From Zoogloea oleivorans (GTDB lineage Bacteria > Pseudomonadota > Gammaproteobacteria > Burkholderiales > Rhodocyclaceae), in the NCBI GenBank assembly GCA_030157785.1, contig JAOAUC010000059.1:1-37496 (forward strand): a stretch of 37,496 nucleotides of DNA, in the 5' to 3' direction. A program made the translations under genes and the position numbers. Of the stretch, positions 16,681 through 24,982 are shown in pieces. The notes below the pieces were generated by a model that was not told the DNA's origin, searched no databases, and was given only the letters and a program-made list of their open reading frames with translations. Each line of letters opens with the position of its first letter. Position 1 is the first letter of the stretch.

Positions 16681-18324
16681 ATGCATAAGCGCTCTACCCT
16701 TTTCGCCCTGACGACCCTTGCGTCGGCCATCCTGACTGCCTGTGGAGGTGGAGGAGGAGGTAGCAGCAGCGAAGCCCCGAAGACCACCCTCTCCGGCACC
16801 GTCGCCGACGGCTACCTGAAGGGCGCGACGGTCTGCCTGGATGTAAACGGCAACGGAGCCTGCGACAGCACCGAACCCTCCGGCACCACCACCGACGGCG
16901 GCAAATACACCCTCTCCGGCATCACTGCCGGCGATGAAACAAAGTACCCCATTCTCGTCAGCGTTCCGGCTACCGCCATCGACAGCGACAACCCCACCGG
17001 CACGGTCGGCAAGTCCTACTTCCTGTCCAGCCCGGCCGGCAAGGGCAGCTTCGTCAGCCCGCTCACCACCCTCGTCCAGCAAAAAGTTGCCGCCGGCGCC
17101 AGCATCGATACGGCCGAAAGCACGATGAAGGCGCTGCTCTCCATCACCGACACCACGGTCAGCCTGTTCAGCGACTACGTGGCCGCCCAGGGCACGGCGG
17201 TTCAGACCGACACCACTTCCGCCGGTCACTACGCCCGTGCCCATGAAGCGGCGAAGGTGGTCGCCACGTCCCTGCAGGCGGGCTACGACGCACTCAAGTC
17301 GGACTCCAACCCCAAGGCCGTGCACAAGGTGCTGCTGGCCCAGGCCGAGGATGCGCTGATCATCCAGAAGGCCACCGCCACCGACACCACCAATCCCACC
17401 TTTTCCACCGCCGGTGTCGTCGCCGCCGACAGCCCCAACACGCTGAAAAAGATCGTCGCCTACGAAAAAGGCAGCAGCGTAGCCGCCACCCAGACCGTCA
17501 ACATCGACTTCGACGTGGTCGCCGGCAGCCAGGCCGTCACCTGCGGCGCGGCACTGACCGGGCTGGGCACGAAGGCCACCAGCGGTCAGGTGAAGGATCT
17601 GCGTTTCTACATCACCAACGTGCTGTTGATCGACGCCCAGGGCAACTACGTACCGGTGAAGCTCGACGAGAACGCCAACCAGTCCCGCGACGTGGCCCTC
17701 ATCGACTTCGAGGACGCCACCGGCAAATGCCCCACCAGCACCGGAACAGCGGCAAGCTACAAGTCGATCGCCGGCAAGGTTGCGCCCGGCACCTACGTGG
17801 GTGTCGCGCTGACCCTCGGCGTACCGGTCAAGTCTGCCGATGCCGACAAGGCGTCCCTCAACCACAGCGACACCACCGCGGCAACAACCCCTGCGCTCCT
17901 GACCAGCGCCTCGATGGCCTGGTCCTGGCAGTCTGGCCGCAAGTTCAGCAAGATCGAGTTCGTGCCGGACGCCCTGATCACCCGCCCCACCGGCACCACC
18001 ACCACCTGGAACGTGCACCTGGGCTCCACCGGCTGCAAGGGTGACCCCACCAAGGGCGTCGTAACCGCCTGCACCAACCCCAACCGGATGGACTTCTCCT
18101 TCGCGGCCTTCAACGCCAGCACCCAGAAGATCGTGCTCGACCTGGCCGAGCTGTTCAAGAACTCGGATCTGTCCTACGACGGCGGCGGCGCGGCCGGCTG
18201 CATGTCCGGCACCACCGACCCGGAATGCGCCGGCATCTTCCAGGCCCTGCAGATCGACCTCACCAACGGCCTGCCGATCAACGCTGGCGCGGCCCAGAGG
18301 GTCTTTGCCGTGAAGGCCAAGTAA
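16681..18324 (+). CDS. MbnP-like (metallo-mystery pair, four-Cys) lipoprotein with extra N-terminal domain
   Basis: A 547-residue lipoprotein with signal peptide and lipobox LTAC (lipidated C21), followed by a poly-Gly linker. Residues ~36-240 form a repeat-free extracellular-type region opening with GTVADGYLKGATVCLDVNGN, as in carboxypeptidase-regulatory/Ig-like lipoproteins. Residues ~272-545 match the MbnP family: VKDLRFYITNVLLID, VALIDFED, the LTLGVPV strand, LNHSD (H395) and MAWSWQSG (W414, W416), plus spaced cysteines C288, C350, C452, C464, C507 and C516. In MbnP, copper binding depends on a tryptophan converted to kynurenine by the partner di-heme enzyme MbnH. Two such enzymes follow here. 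GAGGA lies upstream of ATG 16681. Typical MbnP proteins lack the long N-terminal half. Confidence 0.85.
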   Translation: MHKRSTLFALTTLASAILTACGGGGGGSSSEAPKTTLSGTVADGYLKGATVCLDVNGNGACDSTEPSGTTTDGGKYTLSGITAGDETKYPILVSVPATAIDSDNPTGTVGKSYFLSSPAGKGSFVSPLTTLVQQKVAAGASIDTAESTMKALLSITDTTVSLFSDYVAAQGTAVQTDTTSAGHYARAHEAAKVVATSLQAGYDALKSDSNPKAVHKVLLAQAEDALIIQKATATDTTNPTFSTAGVVAADSPNTLKKIVAYEKGSSVAATQTVNIDFDVVAGSQAVTCGAALTGLGTKATSGQVKDLRFYITNVLLIDAQGNYVPVKLDENANQSRDVALIDFEDATGKCPTSTGTAASYKSIAGKVAPGTYVGVALTLGVPVKSADADKASLNHSDTTAATTPALLTSASMAWSWQSGRKFSKIEFVPDALITRPTGTTTTWNVHLGSTGCKGDPTKGVVTACTNPNRMDFSFAAFNASTQKIVLDLAELFKNSDLSYDGGGAAGCMSGTTDPECAGIFQALQIDLTNGLPINAGAAQRVFAVKAK

Positions 18325-18346
18325 GGCCGGAAAGAGACATCCCACG

Positions 18347-19522
18347 ATGAAGCACAGCCCCTTCCCCGGGGCGTTCGCCGCCGCCACCCTGGCCAGCCTC
18401 GCGCTGGCTGGCTGTGGCGGCGGTGGCACGTCCACCACCGATACCAGCCTCACCGCCAACGCCGACGCCTCCTGGACCTGGAGCCTGCCGGTGAACTTCG
18501 CCACCCCGGCCGTGCCTGCCGACAACCCCATGTCGGAGGAGAAGTTCCAGCTCGGCCGGCGCCTCTTCTACGACACCCGCCTGTCCGGCAACGGCACCCA
18601 GTCGTGCGCCTCCTGCCACTTCCAGAACCTCGCCTTCACCGACGGCAAGGCCGTGTCCACCGGCTCCACCGGCGAACTCACCGCCCGCAGCGCGATGCCC
18701 ATCGCCAATTCGGCCTATCACCCCACCCTGACCTGGGCAAACTCGACGCTCACCTCCCTCGAAAAGCAGATGGAGACCCCTCTGTACGGCACCAACCCGG
18801 TCGAACTGGGCATCAACGACGGCAACAAGGCCACGGTACTCAAACGCTTCCAGGACGACGCCGACTACCTGGCCCGCTTCGCCCGCGCCTTCCCCGGCGA
18901 GGCCAGCCCGGTGAGCTTCACCAACATCATCAAGGCCATCGCCACCTTCGAGCGCGGCATGCTGTCCGGTGATTCCAAGTACGACCGCTACCAGAAGGGC
19001 TCCGCCACCCTCAGCGCCGCCGAAGAGCGCGGCCGCAACCTGTTCTTCACCGAAAAGGCCGAGTGCTTCCACTGCCACGGCAGCTTCAACTTCAACGACC
19101 AGCTGAAGCACGCCGGCTCGCGCATCGTCGAGACACCCTTCCACAACACCGGCCTCTACAACATCGACGGCCAGGGCGGCTTTCCGGCCCCCAACCGGGG
19201 CATCTTCGAGATCACCGGCAAGGCGGAAGACATGGGCGCCTTCCGTACCCAGAGTCTGCGCAACGTCGCCGTCACCGGCCCCTACATGCACGACGGCAGC
19301 CTCGCCACGCTGGAAGAAGTCCTCGACTTCTACGCTGCCGGCGGACGCAATCTCACATCGGGTCCGCTGGCCGGCGATGGCCGCGCCAACCCGAACAAGA
19401 GCGACCTGATCAGCCGCATCGACCTCAACGCCCAGGAAAAAGCCGACCTGGTGGCCTTCCTCAAGACCCTCACCGACGACAGCCTGCTCACCAGCAGCCG
19501 CTTCGCCAACCCGTTCAAGTAG
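18347..19522 (+). CDS. MbnH/MauG-like di-heme enzyme, lipoprotein form
   Basis: A 391-residue periplasm-facing lipoprotein (lipobox ALAGC, C23) of the bacterial cytochrome c peroxidase/MauG superfamily, MXAN_0977-like group. It has two haem c attachment sites, CASCH (87-91) and CFHCH (240-244). The inter-haem Trp is probably W130 in PTLTWANSTL. Y329 in DFYAAGG occupies the place where MauG-type enzymes have a Tyr axial ligand and peroxidases have Met; this is alignment by eye. The gene starts 22 bases after the MbnP-like gene. Known relatives modify a Trp of MbnP to kynurenine. C-terminal blocks TQSLRNVAVTGPYMHDGS are typical. Confidence 0.9.
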   Translation: MKHSPFPGAFAAATLASLALAGCGGGGTSTTDTSLTANADASWTWSLPVNFATPAVPADNPMSEEKFQLGRRLFYDTRLSGNGTQSCASCHFQNLAFTDGKAVSTGSTGELTARSAMPIANSAYHPTLTWANSTLTSLEKQMETPLYGTNPVELGINDGNKATVLKRFQDDADYLARFARAFPGEASPVSFTNIIKAIATFERGMLSGDSKYDRYQKGSATLSAAEERGRNLFFTEKAECFHCHGSFNFNDQLKHAGSRIVETPFHNTGLYNIDGQGGFPAPNRGIFEITGKAEDMGAFRTQSLRNVAVTGPYMHDGSLATLEEVLDFYAAGGRNLTSGPLAGDGRANPNKSDLISRIDLNAQEKADLVAFLKTLTDDSLLTSSRFANPFK

Positions 19523-19530
19523 GTCAGCCC

Positions 19531-20640
19531 ATGCGCCACGCCCCCCTTGTCGCCGGTGCCGCGCTCCTTGTCAGCGTGTTTGGCGGACTCGTCACCCAGC
19601 ATCAACTCCAGTCCGCCGCCGCCCCGTGGCGCTGGAATCTGCCCGCCCATTTCAAGGCCCCCCGCGTCCCGGTCGACAACCCCATGTCGGAAGAGAAGTT
19701 CCAGCTCGGCCGGCGCCTCTTCTACGACACCCGCCTGTCCGGCAACGGCACCCAGTCCTGTGCCTCGTGCCATTTCCAGAACCTCGCCTTCACCGACGGC
19801 AAGGCCGTATCCACCGGCTCCACCGGCGAAGAGACCGCCCGCAGCGCGCCGAGCATCGCCAACAGCGCCTGGAACCCCACGCTGACCTGGGCCAACTATT
19901 CGATTCTCGATCTCGAACGCCACATGCTCGTCCCGATGTTCGGCGAGAACCCGGTGGAGCTGGGCATCGACGACAGCAAGCGGGAGCTCGTACTCCAGCG
20001 TTTCAGGGACGATCCCGACTACCGGGCCCGCTTTGCCCGGGTCTTTGGCTCCGGGGCCGAAGCAATCAGTTTCGCCCACCTGATCCAGGCCATCGCCACC
20101 TTCCAGCGGGGCGTGGTGTCGGTGAATTCCCGCTACGACCAGTACCTCGCCGGAACAGCGGTCCTGACGGCGAGTGAAGAGCGTGGCCGGGCACTGTTCT
20201 TCTCGGAACAGGCCCAGTGCGCCAGCTGCCACAGCGGGCCGACCTTCAGCGATCAATACGCCGATGTGACGACGACCATCGTCAGGACGCCCTTCCACAA
20301 CACCGGCCTCTACAACATCGATGGCAAGGGTGCTTACCCGGAACCCAACCGGGGCATCCTGGAGTTATCCGGCAAGGCCGCCGACATGGGCGCCTTCCGC
20401 ACCCAGAGCCTGCGCAACGTGGCCGTCACCGCACCCTACATGCACGACGGCAGCATCCCGACGCTCGCGGCGGTCCTTGAGCACTACGCCACTCACGGCC
20501 AGCTCAGCCCGCTCAAGGACCCACGGATCGACCGCATCCGCCTGGACAAACAGGACAAGGCTGACCTCATCGCCTTCCTGGAAACCCTCACCGATAACGA
20601 ACTCCTCACCAGCCCGCGCCATGCAGATCCGTTCAAATAA
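19531..20640 (+). CDS. Second MbnH/MauG-like di-heme enzyme, non-lipidated
   Basis: A tandem paralogue, 369 aa, starting eight bases after the first enzyme. The N-terminus (1-30) is a hydrophobic Sec signal or anchor without a lipobox. Haem sites are CASCH (77-81 and 230-234), the inter-haem Trp W120, and the candidate axial Tyr Y319 in EHYATHG. Residues 49-100 are identical to the first copy and the DNA is nearly so, while the rest is much more diverged. The ribosome site is weak (GGTCAG). The 3' end overlaps the next gene by 20 bases. Whether it acts on the same MbnP Trp, on a second residue, or on the barrel protein is open. Confidence 0.9.
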   Translation: MRHAPLVAGAALLVSVFGGLVTQHQLQSAAAPWRWNLPAHFKAPRVPVDNPMSEEKFQLGRRLFYDTRLSGNGTQSCASCHFQNLAFTDGKAVSTGSTGEETARSAPSIANSAWNPTLTWANYSILDLERHMLVPMFGENPVELGIDDSKRELVLQRFRDDPDYRARFARVFGSGAEAISFAHLIQAIATFQRGVVSVNSRYDQYLAGTAVLTASEERGRALFFSEQAQCASCHSGPTFSDQYADVTTTIVRTPFHNTGLYNIDGKGAYPEPNRGILELSGKAADMGAFRTQSLRNVAVTAPYMHDGSIPTLAAVLEHYATHGQLSPLKDPRIDRIRLDKQDKADLIAFLETLTDNELLTSPRHADPFK

Positions 20641-21826
20641 ACTTGCCGGCCTCCTCTTGCTGAGCTTTGCCGGCAGTGCTGCCGCCCACGATAGCGTTAC
20701 GCCGGCGGGGGACCGCCTGGCCGTTTCCGGCGGTTTCGGCCTGATGTCCCTGCATGCCGACGATCGCTACCCCGCCGCCCGCCTGCCCGGCGTGCTCGAA
20801 GCCGGCAGCCCCCGGGCCGACGAGCGGCGCGACGGGCTCGACTACGCCGAGATCGCCCTGCGTGCCCGCTTCACCGAGCAACTGCGAGGCTTCCTGAAAG
20901 TCGCCCACCACGGCGGCCGGGACGCCCGCAACGAAACCGAGGAGGCCTGGCTGGACGGCCGTACCGAGATGGGCCACGACCAGCAACTGGCCCTGCGTGC
21001 CGGCCGTCAGCTGCTGCCCCTCGGCCTGCTCAACCCGATCCACATGCATGCCTGGGACTTCGGCATCGCGCCGCTGGCCCTGCGTGGCGCCATCAACGAA
21101 TCCTGGCGGGCCGACGGTTTCAACCTGAACTGGCAACTGCCGGCAGGCTGGTCGGCCGGGGCCGGCGCCTGGCGCAACCAGGGCTTTCCGGGGGCGGATG
21201 CGGGCGGCCTCAAGCTGCTCACCGCGCGGGCTGGCTGGAAGAACGAAGCACTTCAGCTGGAGGCCGGCTACGCCAACGTGAATGCGGACGGGCGGGCCCT
21301 CGTTACCACCGGCAATGCCGGCCACACCCATAGCGTACCCAGTTGCACCCGCATCACCACGGACCGGGTGTGCTTCTTCGGTACCGCCCAGATCCTGTCC
21401 CTCGCGGCCCGCTGGGCACCCGTCGGCAGCCCCCTGTGGCTGGGGGCCGAATGGTGGTTCAAGCGAGAAGACGGGCGCCTCGACAGCATCAACGGTGCAC
21501 CGGACTACCGCGGCAAGCTGAACGGCGGCTGGCTCGATGTGGGGTGGCGTTTCGCACCAGGCTGGGAAGCCATCGGGCGGGTTGAACGCACGGTGGCCAG
21601 CCACGACCTTGCTGGAGCCAACGCGGGCCTCGTGGCCAGCCAGTCGGGCATCGCCGACTCGAATCGCGCGCTCGGCAGTATGGGTGCGGTGGTGCAGTGG
21701 CGAGCTGCCGGCGGGCACCGGCTGGCCGCTGAATGGCATCAGGGACAAAATGGAAGTGGGCCCGGCAACACCTTCCTCTTGCGTTACCAGTACGCGTTCG
21801 CGAGGGGAATTCTCCAGGGTCGTTGA
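20621..21826 (+). CDS. Outer-membrane beta-barrel protein of the MbnP/MbnH operon
   Basis: A 401-residue protein with a Sec signal peptide (about 1-23, ending GSAAAH) and alternating amphipathic strands typical of an outer-membrane barrel, such as YAEIALRARFTEQLRGFLKV, LDVGWRFAPGWEAIGRVE and FLLRYQYAF. It is rich in histidine-containing loops (AHDS, AHHGG, HMHAWD, GHTHSVPSC), plus two Cys near residues 240-250. That could suit metal handling, but this is inference. There is no TonB box or plug domain in its size range. ATG 20621 lies inside the preceding gene, overlapping by 20 bases, so the four genes form one translationally linked operon. I do not recognise a named family. Confidence 0.75.
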   Translation: MQIRSNKLAGLLLLSFAGSAAAHDSVTPAGDRLAVSGGFGLMSLHADDRYPAARLPGVLEAGSPRADERRDGLDYAEIALRARFTEQLRGFLKVAHHGGRDARNETEEAWLDGRTEMGHDQQLALRAGRQLLPLGLLNPIHMHAWDFGIAPLALRGAINESWRADGFNLNWQLPAGWSAGAGAWRNQGFPGADAGGLKLLTARAGWKNEALQLEAGYANVNADGRALVTTGNAGHTHSVPSCTRITTDRVCFFGTAQILSLAARWAPVGSPLWLGAEWWFKREDGRLDSINGAPDYRGKLNGGWLDVGWRFAPGWEAIGRVERTVASHDLAGANAGLVASQSGIADSNRALGSMGAVVQWRAAGGHRLAAEWHQGQNGSGPGNTFLLRYQYAFARGILQGR

Positions 21827-21833
21827 TATTGCA

Positions 21834-21869
21834 GCCAGCCCCACGACGACGGTGCGTCGTAGGGCTGGC
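21834..21869. terminator. Stem-loop between convergent genes
   Basis: Inverted repeat GCCAGCCC...GGGCTGGC (8 bp), one mismatch, then ACGAC...GTCGT (5 bp) around an 8-base loop. It sits seven bases after the barrel gene stop and just before the end of the opposing transporter gene. It could stop both transcripts. No T-run follows, so an intrinsic mechanism is not certain. Confidence 0.6.
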
Positions 21870-21874
21870 CGGCG

Positions 21875-22783
21875 CTAGGAAGACCCCGGGCGCCCCGGCA
21901 TGGCGCCAAGAATCGCCCCGATCGACACGACGACAATCCCCAGCACGACATGCAGGCTCAGCGCTTCACCCAGCATGAAATACGCGCCGACAGCTGAAAC
22001 CCCGGGCACCAGGGCCAGCATCATTGACGCCTGGCACGACCCGATTTTCTGATTCGCATAGCTGTACATGCCCCCCGCCAGCAGCGCCGCCACCAGCCCC
22101 TGATAGACGCCCTGCAGGGCGATCTCGGCGGCCGGACTGGCGGATATGGCCTTGGGCAGCCAGAGCAGGTAAACGGGCATGTAGATCAGCAGTGAAAACG
22201 TCGCCACCCCGCTGATCGCCAGTTGCGGCCTGACCATCCAACGCCGCATCAAGAGGCCGAACACCGCCCATGACAACGCCGCCAGCAGAAACAGGATGTC
22301 GCCGATCCAACGGGATCCTGCGTCGGGCGCGACCAGGCTTTCGTAGCCGATCAGGAGCAGCCCTGCGCTCGACAGCAACAAGGCCATCACGATGTGGCGG
22401 GCCAGCCTGAAGCCCGACATGAGCGCCACGATGACGATGGTCCAGAACGGAATGCCGCCGTTCACAAACACGCCGGCATGGGCCGTGGGTGCAAAGGCAA
22501 AGCCGGAATACACCAGCAGGCCGTAGCCCAGCCCGCCAAACAGCGCCAGCACAAGGTAACGAGGCCAGTCCCGCGGCGGAACCCGGGCCATGAAATACGG
22601 AAGCGCAATCACCCCCGACACGCCGTAGCGCAGCGCGGCAATGTCGAAGGGCGTCAGCACCCCCTTGCTTCCCAGGCGGGAAACAATATTGAAGCCGGAC
22701 CAGCACAGGACCACGACCAGGGCCGCCAGCAATCCGCGGGAATGATCGGAAAGGCCGGGGGCGCTGCTGTCAGACATGCTCAT
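21875..22783 (-). CDS. DMT superfamily (EamA) transporter
   Basis: A 302-residue inner-membrane protein with about ten hydrophobic helices arranged as two EamA halves. The first half contains LVVVLCWSGFNIVSRLGSKG and DIAALRYGVSGVIALPYF; the second starts at WIGDILFLLAALSWAVFGLL. The end of the second half, MMLALVPGVSAVGAYFMLGEAL, is a typical EamA closing block. Substrate is unknown; relatives export amino acids or metabolites. ATG 22783 has GAAGG six bases upstream. It is ten bases downstream of the DUF934 gene on the same strand, so it may be the last gene of the nitrite/sulfite reductase transcript. Confidence 0.9.
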   Translation of the reverse strand: MSMSDSSAPGLSDHSRGLLAALVVVLCWSGFNIVSRLGSKGVLTPFDIAALRYGVSGVIALPYFMARVPPRDWPRYLVLALFGGLGYGLLVYSGFAFAPTAHAGVFVNGGIPFWTIVIVALMSGFRLARHIVMALLLSSAGLLLIGYESLVAPDAGSRWIGDILFLLAALSWAVFGLLMRRWMVRPQLAISGVATFSLLIYMPVYLLWLPKAISASPAAEIALQGVYQGLVAALLAGGMYSYANQKIGSCQASMMLALVPGVSAVGAYFMLGEALSLHVVLGIVVVSIGAILGAMPGRPGSS

Positions 22784-22793
22784 CGAGACACCT

Positions 22794-23276
22794 TCACATC
22801 GAGGGAAGAACCCGGCGACCAGTGACCGGCTCCCAAGAGTAATCCCGGAAGGCTGCCAGCGCTTCATGCGGCAATTGATCGGCACGCAGCAGGAAGGCAT
22901 CGAAGCCGCAATGATGCAGGAAGTACAGCTGGTCGCGCAGCACGTCGCCCACCGCCCGCAGTTCGCCCCTGTAGCCGTGGCGATTGCGCAGCAGGCGGGC
23001 CAGCGAATAGCCGCGCCCGTCGGTGAACACCGGAAACCGGATGGCGATCAGCGGCATGTCGGCCAGCCACGGCAGCACCGGCTCCAGCTCGTCATCCGGG
23101 CCGAGCCACACGCCGGCGCGCGCGGGATCGAGGCTTGCACGGTGGGCCAGCCACAACGCCAGCGGCAACAGAAAACGTCCGCCGGTCTCCAGCCGCGCGG
23201 CAGGCAGCGCCTCATCCGCATCGATCCACTGCCAGCCGTCTTCAACGACTTGACCATTCCTGATCAGGGTATTCAT
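22794..23276 (-). CDS. DUF934 protein linked to siroheme reductase
   Basis: A 160-residue protein of the DUF934 family, nearly always encoded next to assimilatory nitrite/sulfite reductases in proteobacteria. Typical blocks are MPLIAIRFPVFTDGRGYSLA, LLRNRHGYRGELRAVGDVL and LYFLHHCGFDAFLLR. Its start overlaps the reductase stop by four bases (ATGA), so the two are translationally coupled. It is thought to assist sulfite reduction; the biochemical function is not established. Confidence 0.93.
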   Translation of the reverse strand: MNTLIRNGQVVEDGWQWIDADEALPAARLETGGRFLLPLALWLAHRASLDPARAGVWLGPDDELEPVLPWLADMPLIAIRFPVFTDGRGYSLARLLRNRHGYRGELRAVGDVLRDQLYFLHHCGFDAFLLRADQLPHEALAAFRDYSWEPVTGRRVLPSM

Positions 23277-24931
23277 GCCGCACCTCCGTACACCCGCGCC
23301 TTGAAGGGCTCCAGGCCGATCCGCTCGACCGCGTCGATAAAAATCTCGCCCTCATGGCGGGCCGCCAGATAAACCTCCACCAGACGCTGGATCACGTCGG
23401 GAATCTGCCCGGCCGCAAACGACGGGCCGATCACCTTGCCCAGCGCGGCACGGGCGCCCTCCCGGCCGCCGATGGTCACCTGGTACCACTCCTCGTTGTT
23501 CTTATCGACACCGAGAATGCCGATATGACCAATGTGGTGATGGCCGCAGGCATTCACGCAACCGGACATGTTGAGTTCCAGCGGCCCCAGGTCGAACTGG
23601 TAGTCCAGATCGTCGAAGCGCTGCTGGATGGCCGCCGCCACCGGGATGGAACGGGCATTGGCCAGAGAGCAGAAGTCGCCCCCGGGGCAGCACACCAGAT
23701 CGGTCAACAAGCCGATGTTGGGCGTTGCCAGGCCGAGGGCGCGCGCGCCTTCCCACAGGGCCGGCAAATCCTTGCGGGCCACGTGGGGCAGCACCAGGTT
23801 CTGCTCGTGGCTGACCCGGATCTCGCCGGCGCTGAAGCGTTCTGCCAGATCGGCAACGCCGTCCATCTGCTCGGCGATGGCGTCCCCCGGTGGCGCACCG
23901 GTCTTTTTGAGGGACAGGGTGACGATGGCGTAGCCGTTTGCCCGATGGGGCGCCACATTGCGCTCGACCCAGCGGGCAAAGGCGCGTTTGTCGTGCAGGG
24001 CCTGCCGGTAGGCCGGGTCATCCGCATCGGCGGGCGCGTAGTCGACGCGAGCGAAGAAGGCGTCCATGTCCCGGAAGGTCTGCTCGGCGATGCTTGCGGG
24101 GCCGCCCCGGCTCCACGACCATTCGTCTTCGACTTCCTTGGCGAAGCCTTCGAGGCTGAGGTCTTTGACGAGGATCTTGATGCGCGCCTTGTACTTGTTG
24201 TCGCGCCGGCCGTAGCGGTTGTAGACCCGCAGAATGGCCTCGAAGTAGTTGAGCAACTCCTCGCGGGGCAGAAAGTCCTTGAGGCTCTTGCCGACCATCG
24301 GCGTGCGCCCAAGGCCGCCGCCGACGAATATCTCGAAGCCGATCCGGCCGTCCTCGGCCACCCGCGCACTGGCGCCGATGTCATGGAAGCGCACCGCCGC
24401 CCGGTCCTCCGCACCGCCCGAAATGGCGATCTTGAACTTGCGCGGCAGGAACAGGAATTCCGGCGCCAGCGTGGACCACTGGCGGACGATCTCGCAGTAA
24501 GGGCGCGGGTCGAACAGCTCGTCGGCGGCCACCCCGGCAAACTGGTCGGTGGTGATGTTGCGGATGCAGTTGCCGGAGGTCTGGATGGCGTGCATCTGCA
24601 CCGTGGCCAGTTCGGCGAGGATGTCCGGCGTGTCCTCCAGCCGCACCCAGTTGAACTGGATGTTGCTGCGCGTCGTGAAGTGGCCGTAACCCCGGTCGTA
24701 GCGGCGGGCGATGTCGGCGAGCTTCCTCAACTGGTGGCTGGCCAGCGTGCCGTAGGGAATGGCGACGCGCAGCATCGGCGCGTGGCGCTGCACGTAAAGG
24801 CCGTTCTGCAGGCGCAGGGGGCGGAAGTCGTCTTCGGACAGACGGCCATCCAGAAAGCGCGTCATCTGATCGCGGAACTGGACAACCCGGTCGTCCACCA
24901 GGCGCTGGTCGGTTTCGTTATAAAGGTACAT
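23273..24931 (-). CDS. Nitrite/sulfite reductase, siroheme [4Fe-4S] haemoprotein subunit
   Basis: A 552-residue single-subunit siroheme enzyme catalysing six-electron reduction of sulfite to sulfide (or nitrite to ammonia). The cluster/siroheme ligands are visible as CCPGGDFC and MSGCVNACGHH in the C-terminal third. Substrate-binding basic residues lie in HFTTRSNIQFNW and TSGNCIRNITTDQ. Other family blocks are GRIGFEIFVGGGLGRTPMVG and RVSHEQNLVLPHV. Coupling to DUF934 favours the sulfite-assimilation (CysI-like) role. No cysDN, cysH or flavoprotein gene is in the window. No good ribosome site precedes ATG 24931. Confidence 0.93.
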   Translation of the reverse strand: MYLYNETDQRLVDDRVVQFRDQMTRFLDGRLSEDDFRPLRLQNGLYVQRHAPMLRVAIPYGTLASHQLRKLADIARRYDRGYGHFTTRSNIQFNWVRLEDTPDILAELATVQMHAIQTSGNCIRNITTDQFAGVAADELFDPRPYCEIVRQWSTLAPEFLFLPRKFKIAISGGAEDRAAVRFHDIGASARVAEDGRIGFEIFVGGGLGRTPMVGKSLKDFLPREELLNYFEAILRVYNRYGRRDNKYKARIKILVKDLSLEGFAKEVEDEWSWSRGGPASIAEQTFRDMDAFFARVDYAPADADDPAYRQALHDKRAFARWVERNVAPHRANGYAIVTLSLKKTGAPPGDAIAEQMDGVADLAERFSAGEIRVSHEQNLVLPHVARKDLPALWEGARALGLATPNIGLLTDLVCCPGGDFCSLANARSIPVAAAIQQRFDDLDYQFDLGPLELNMSGCVNACGHHHIGHIGILGVDKNNEEWYQVTIGGREGARAALGKVIGPSFAAGQIPDVIQRLVEVYLAARHEGEIFIDAVERIGLEPFKARVYGGAA

Positions 24932-24951
24932 GGCGAAATGATGTCGGTAAT

Positions 24952-24979
24952 GTAGGGGCGACTTCAGTCGCCCAAAAAA
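24952..24979. repeat. REP-like hairpin between ccoG and the reductase gene
   Basis: A compact perfect hairpin, GGGCGAC-TTCA-GTCGCCC (24956-24973), preceded by GTAG and followed on the plus strand by AAAAAA. It lies in the 51-base gap between ccoG and the sulfite reductase gene. The shape resembles short repetitive extragenic elements. For the minus-strand transcript the T-run comes before the stem, which is wrong for an intrinsic terminator. Confidence 0.5.
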
Positions 24980-24982
24980 CGC

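Noticed and set aside
16651..18531. 626-codon minus-strand open frame
   Set aside because: It is the antisense shadow of the MbnP-like gene; Gly/Val/Ala/Arg-rich with no domain, caused by high GC third positions.
18347..20640. Ordinary cytochrome c peroxidase duplicates
   Set aside because: Candidate axial Tyr instead of Met and the adjacent MbnP-like partner point to the MauG/MbnH branch, though this rests on alignment by eye.
23354..24955. 533-codon plus-strand open frame
   Set aside because: Antisense shadow of the siroheme reductase, which has clear cluster motifs on the minus strand.
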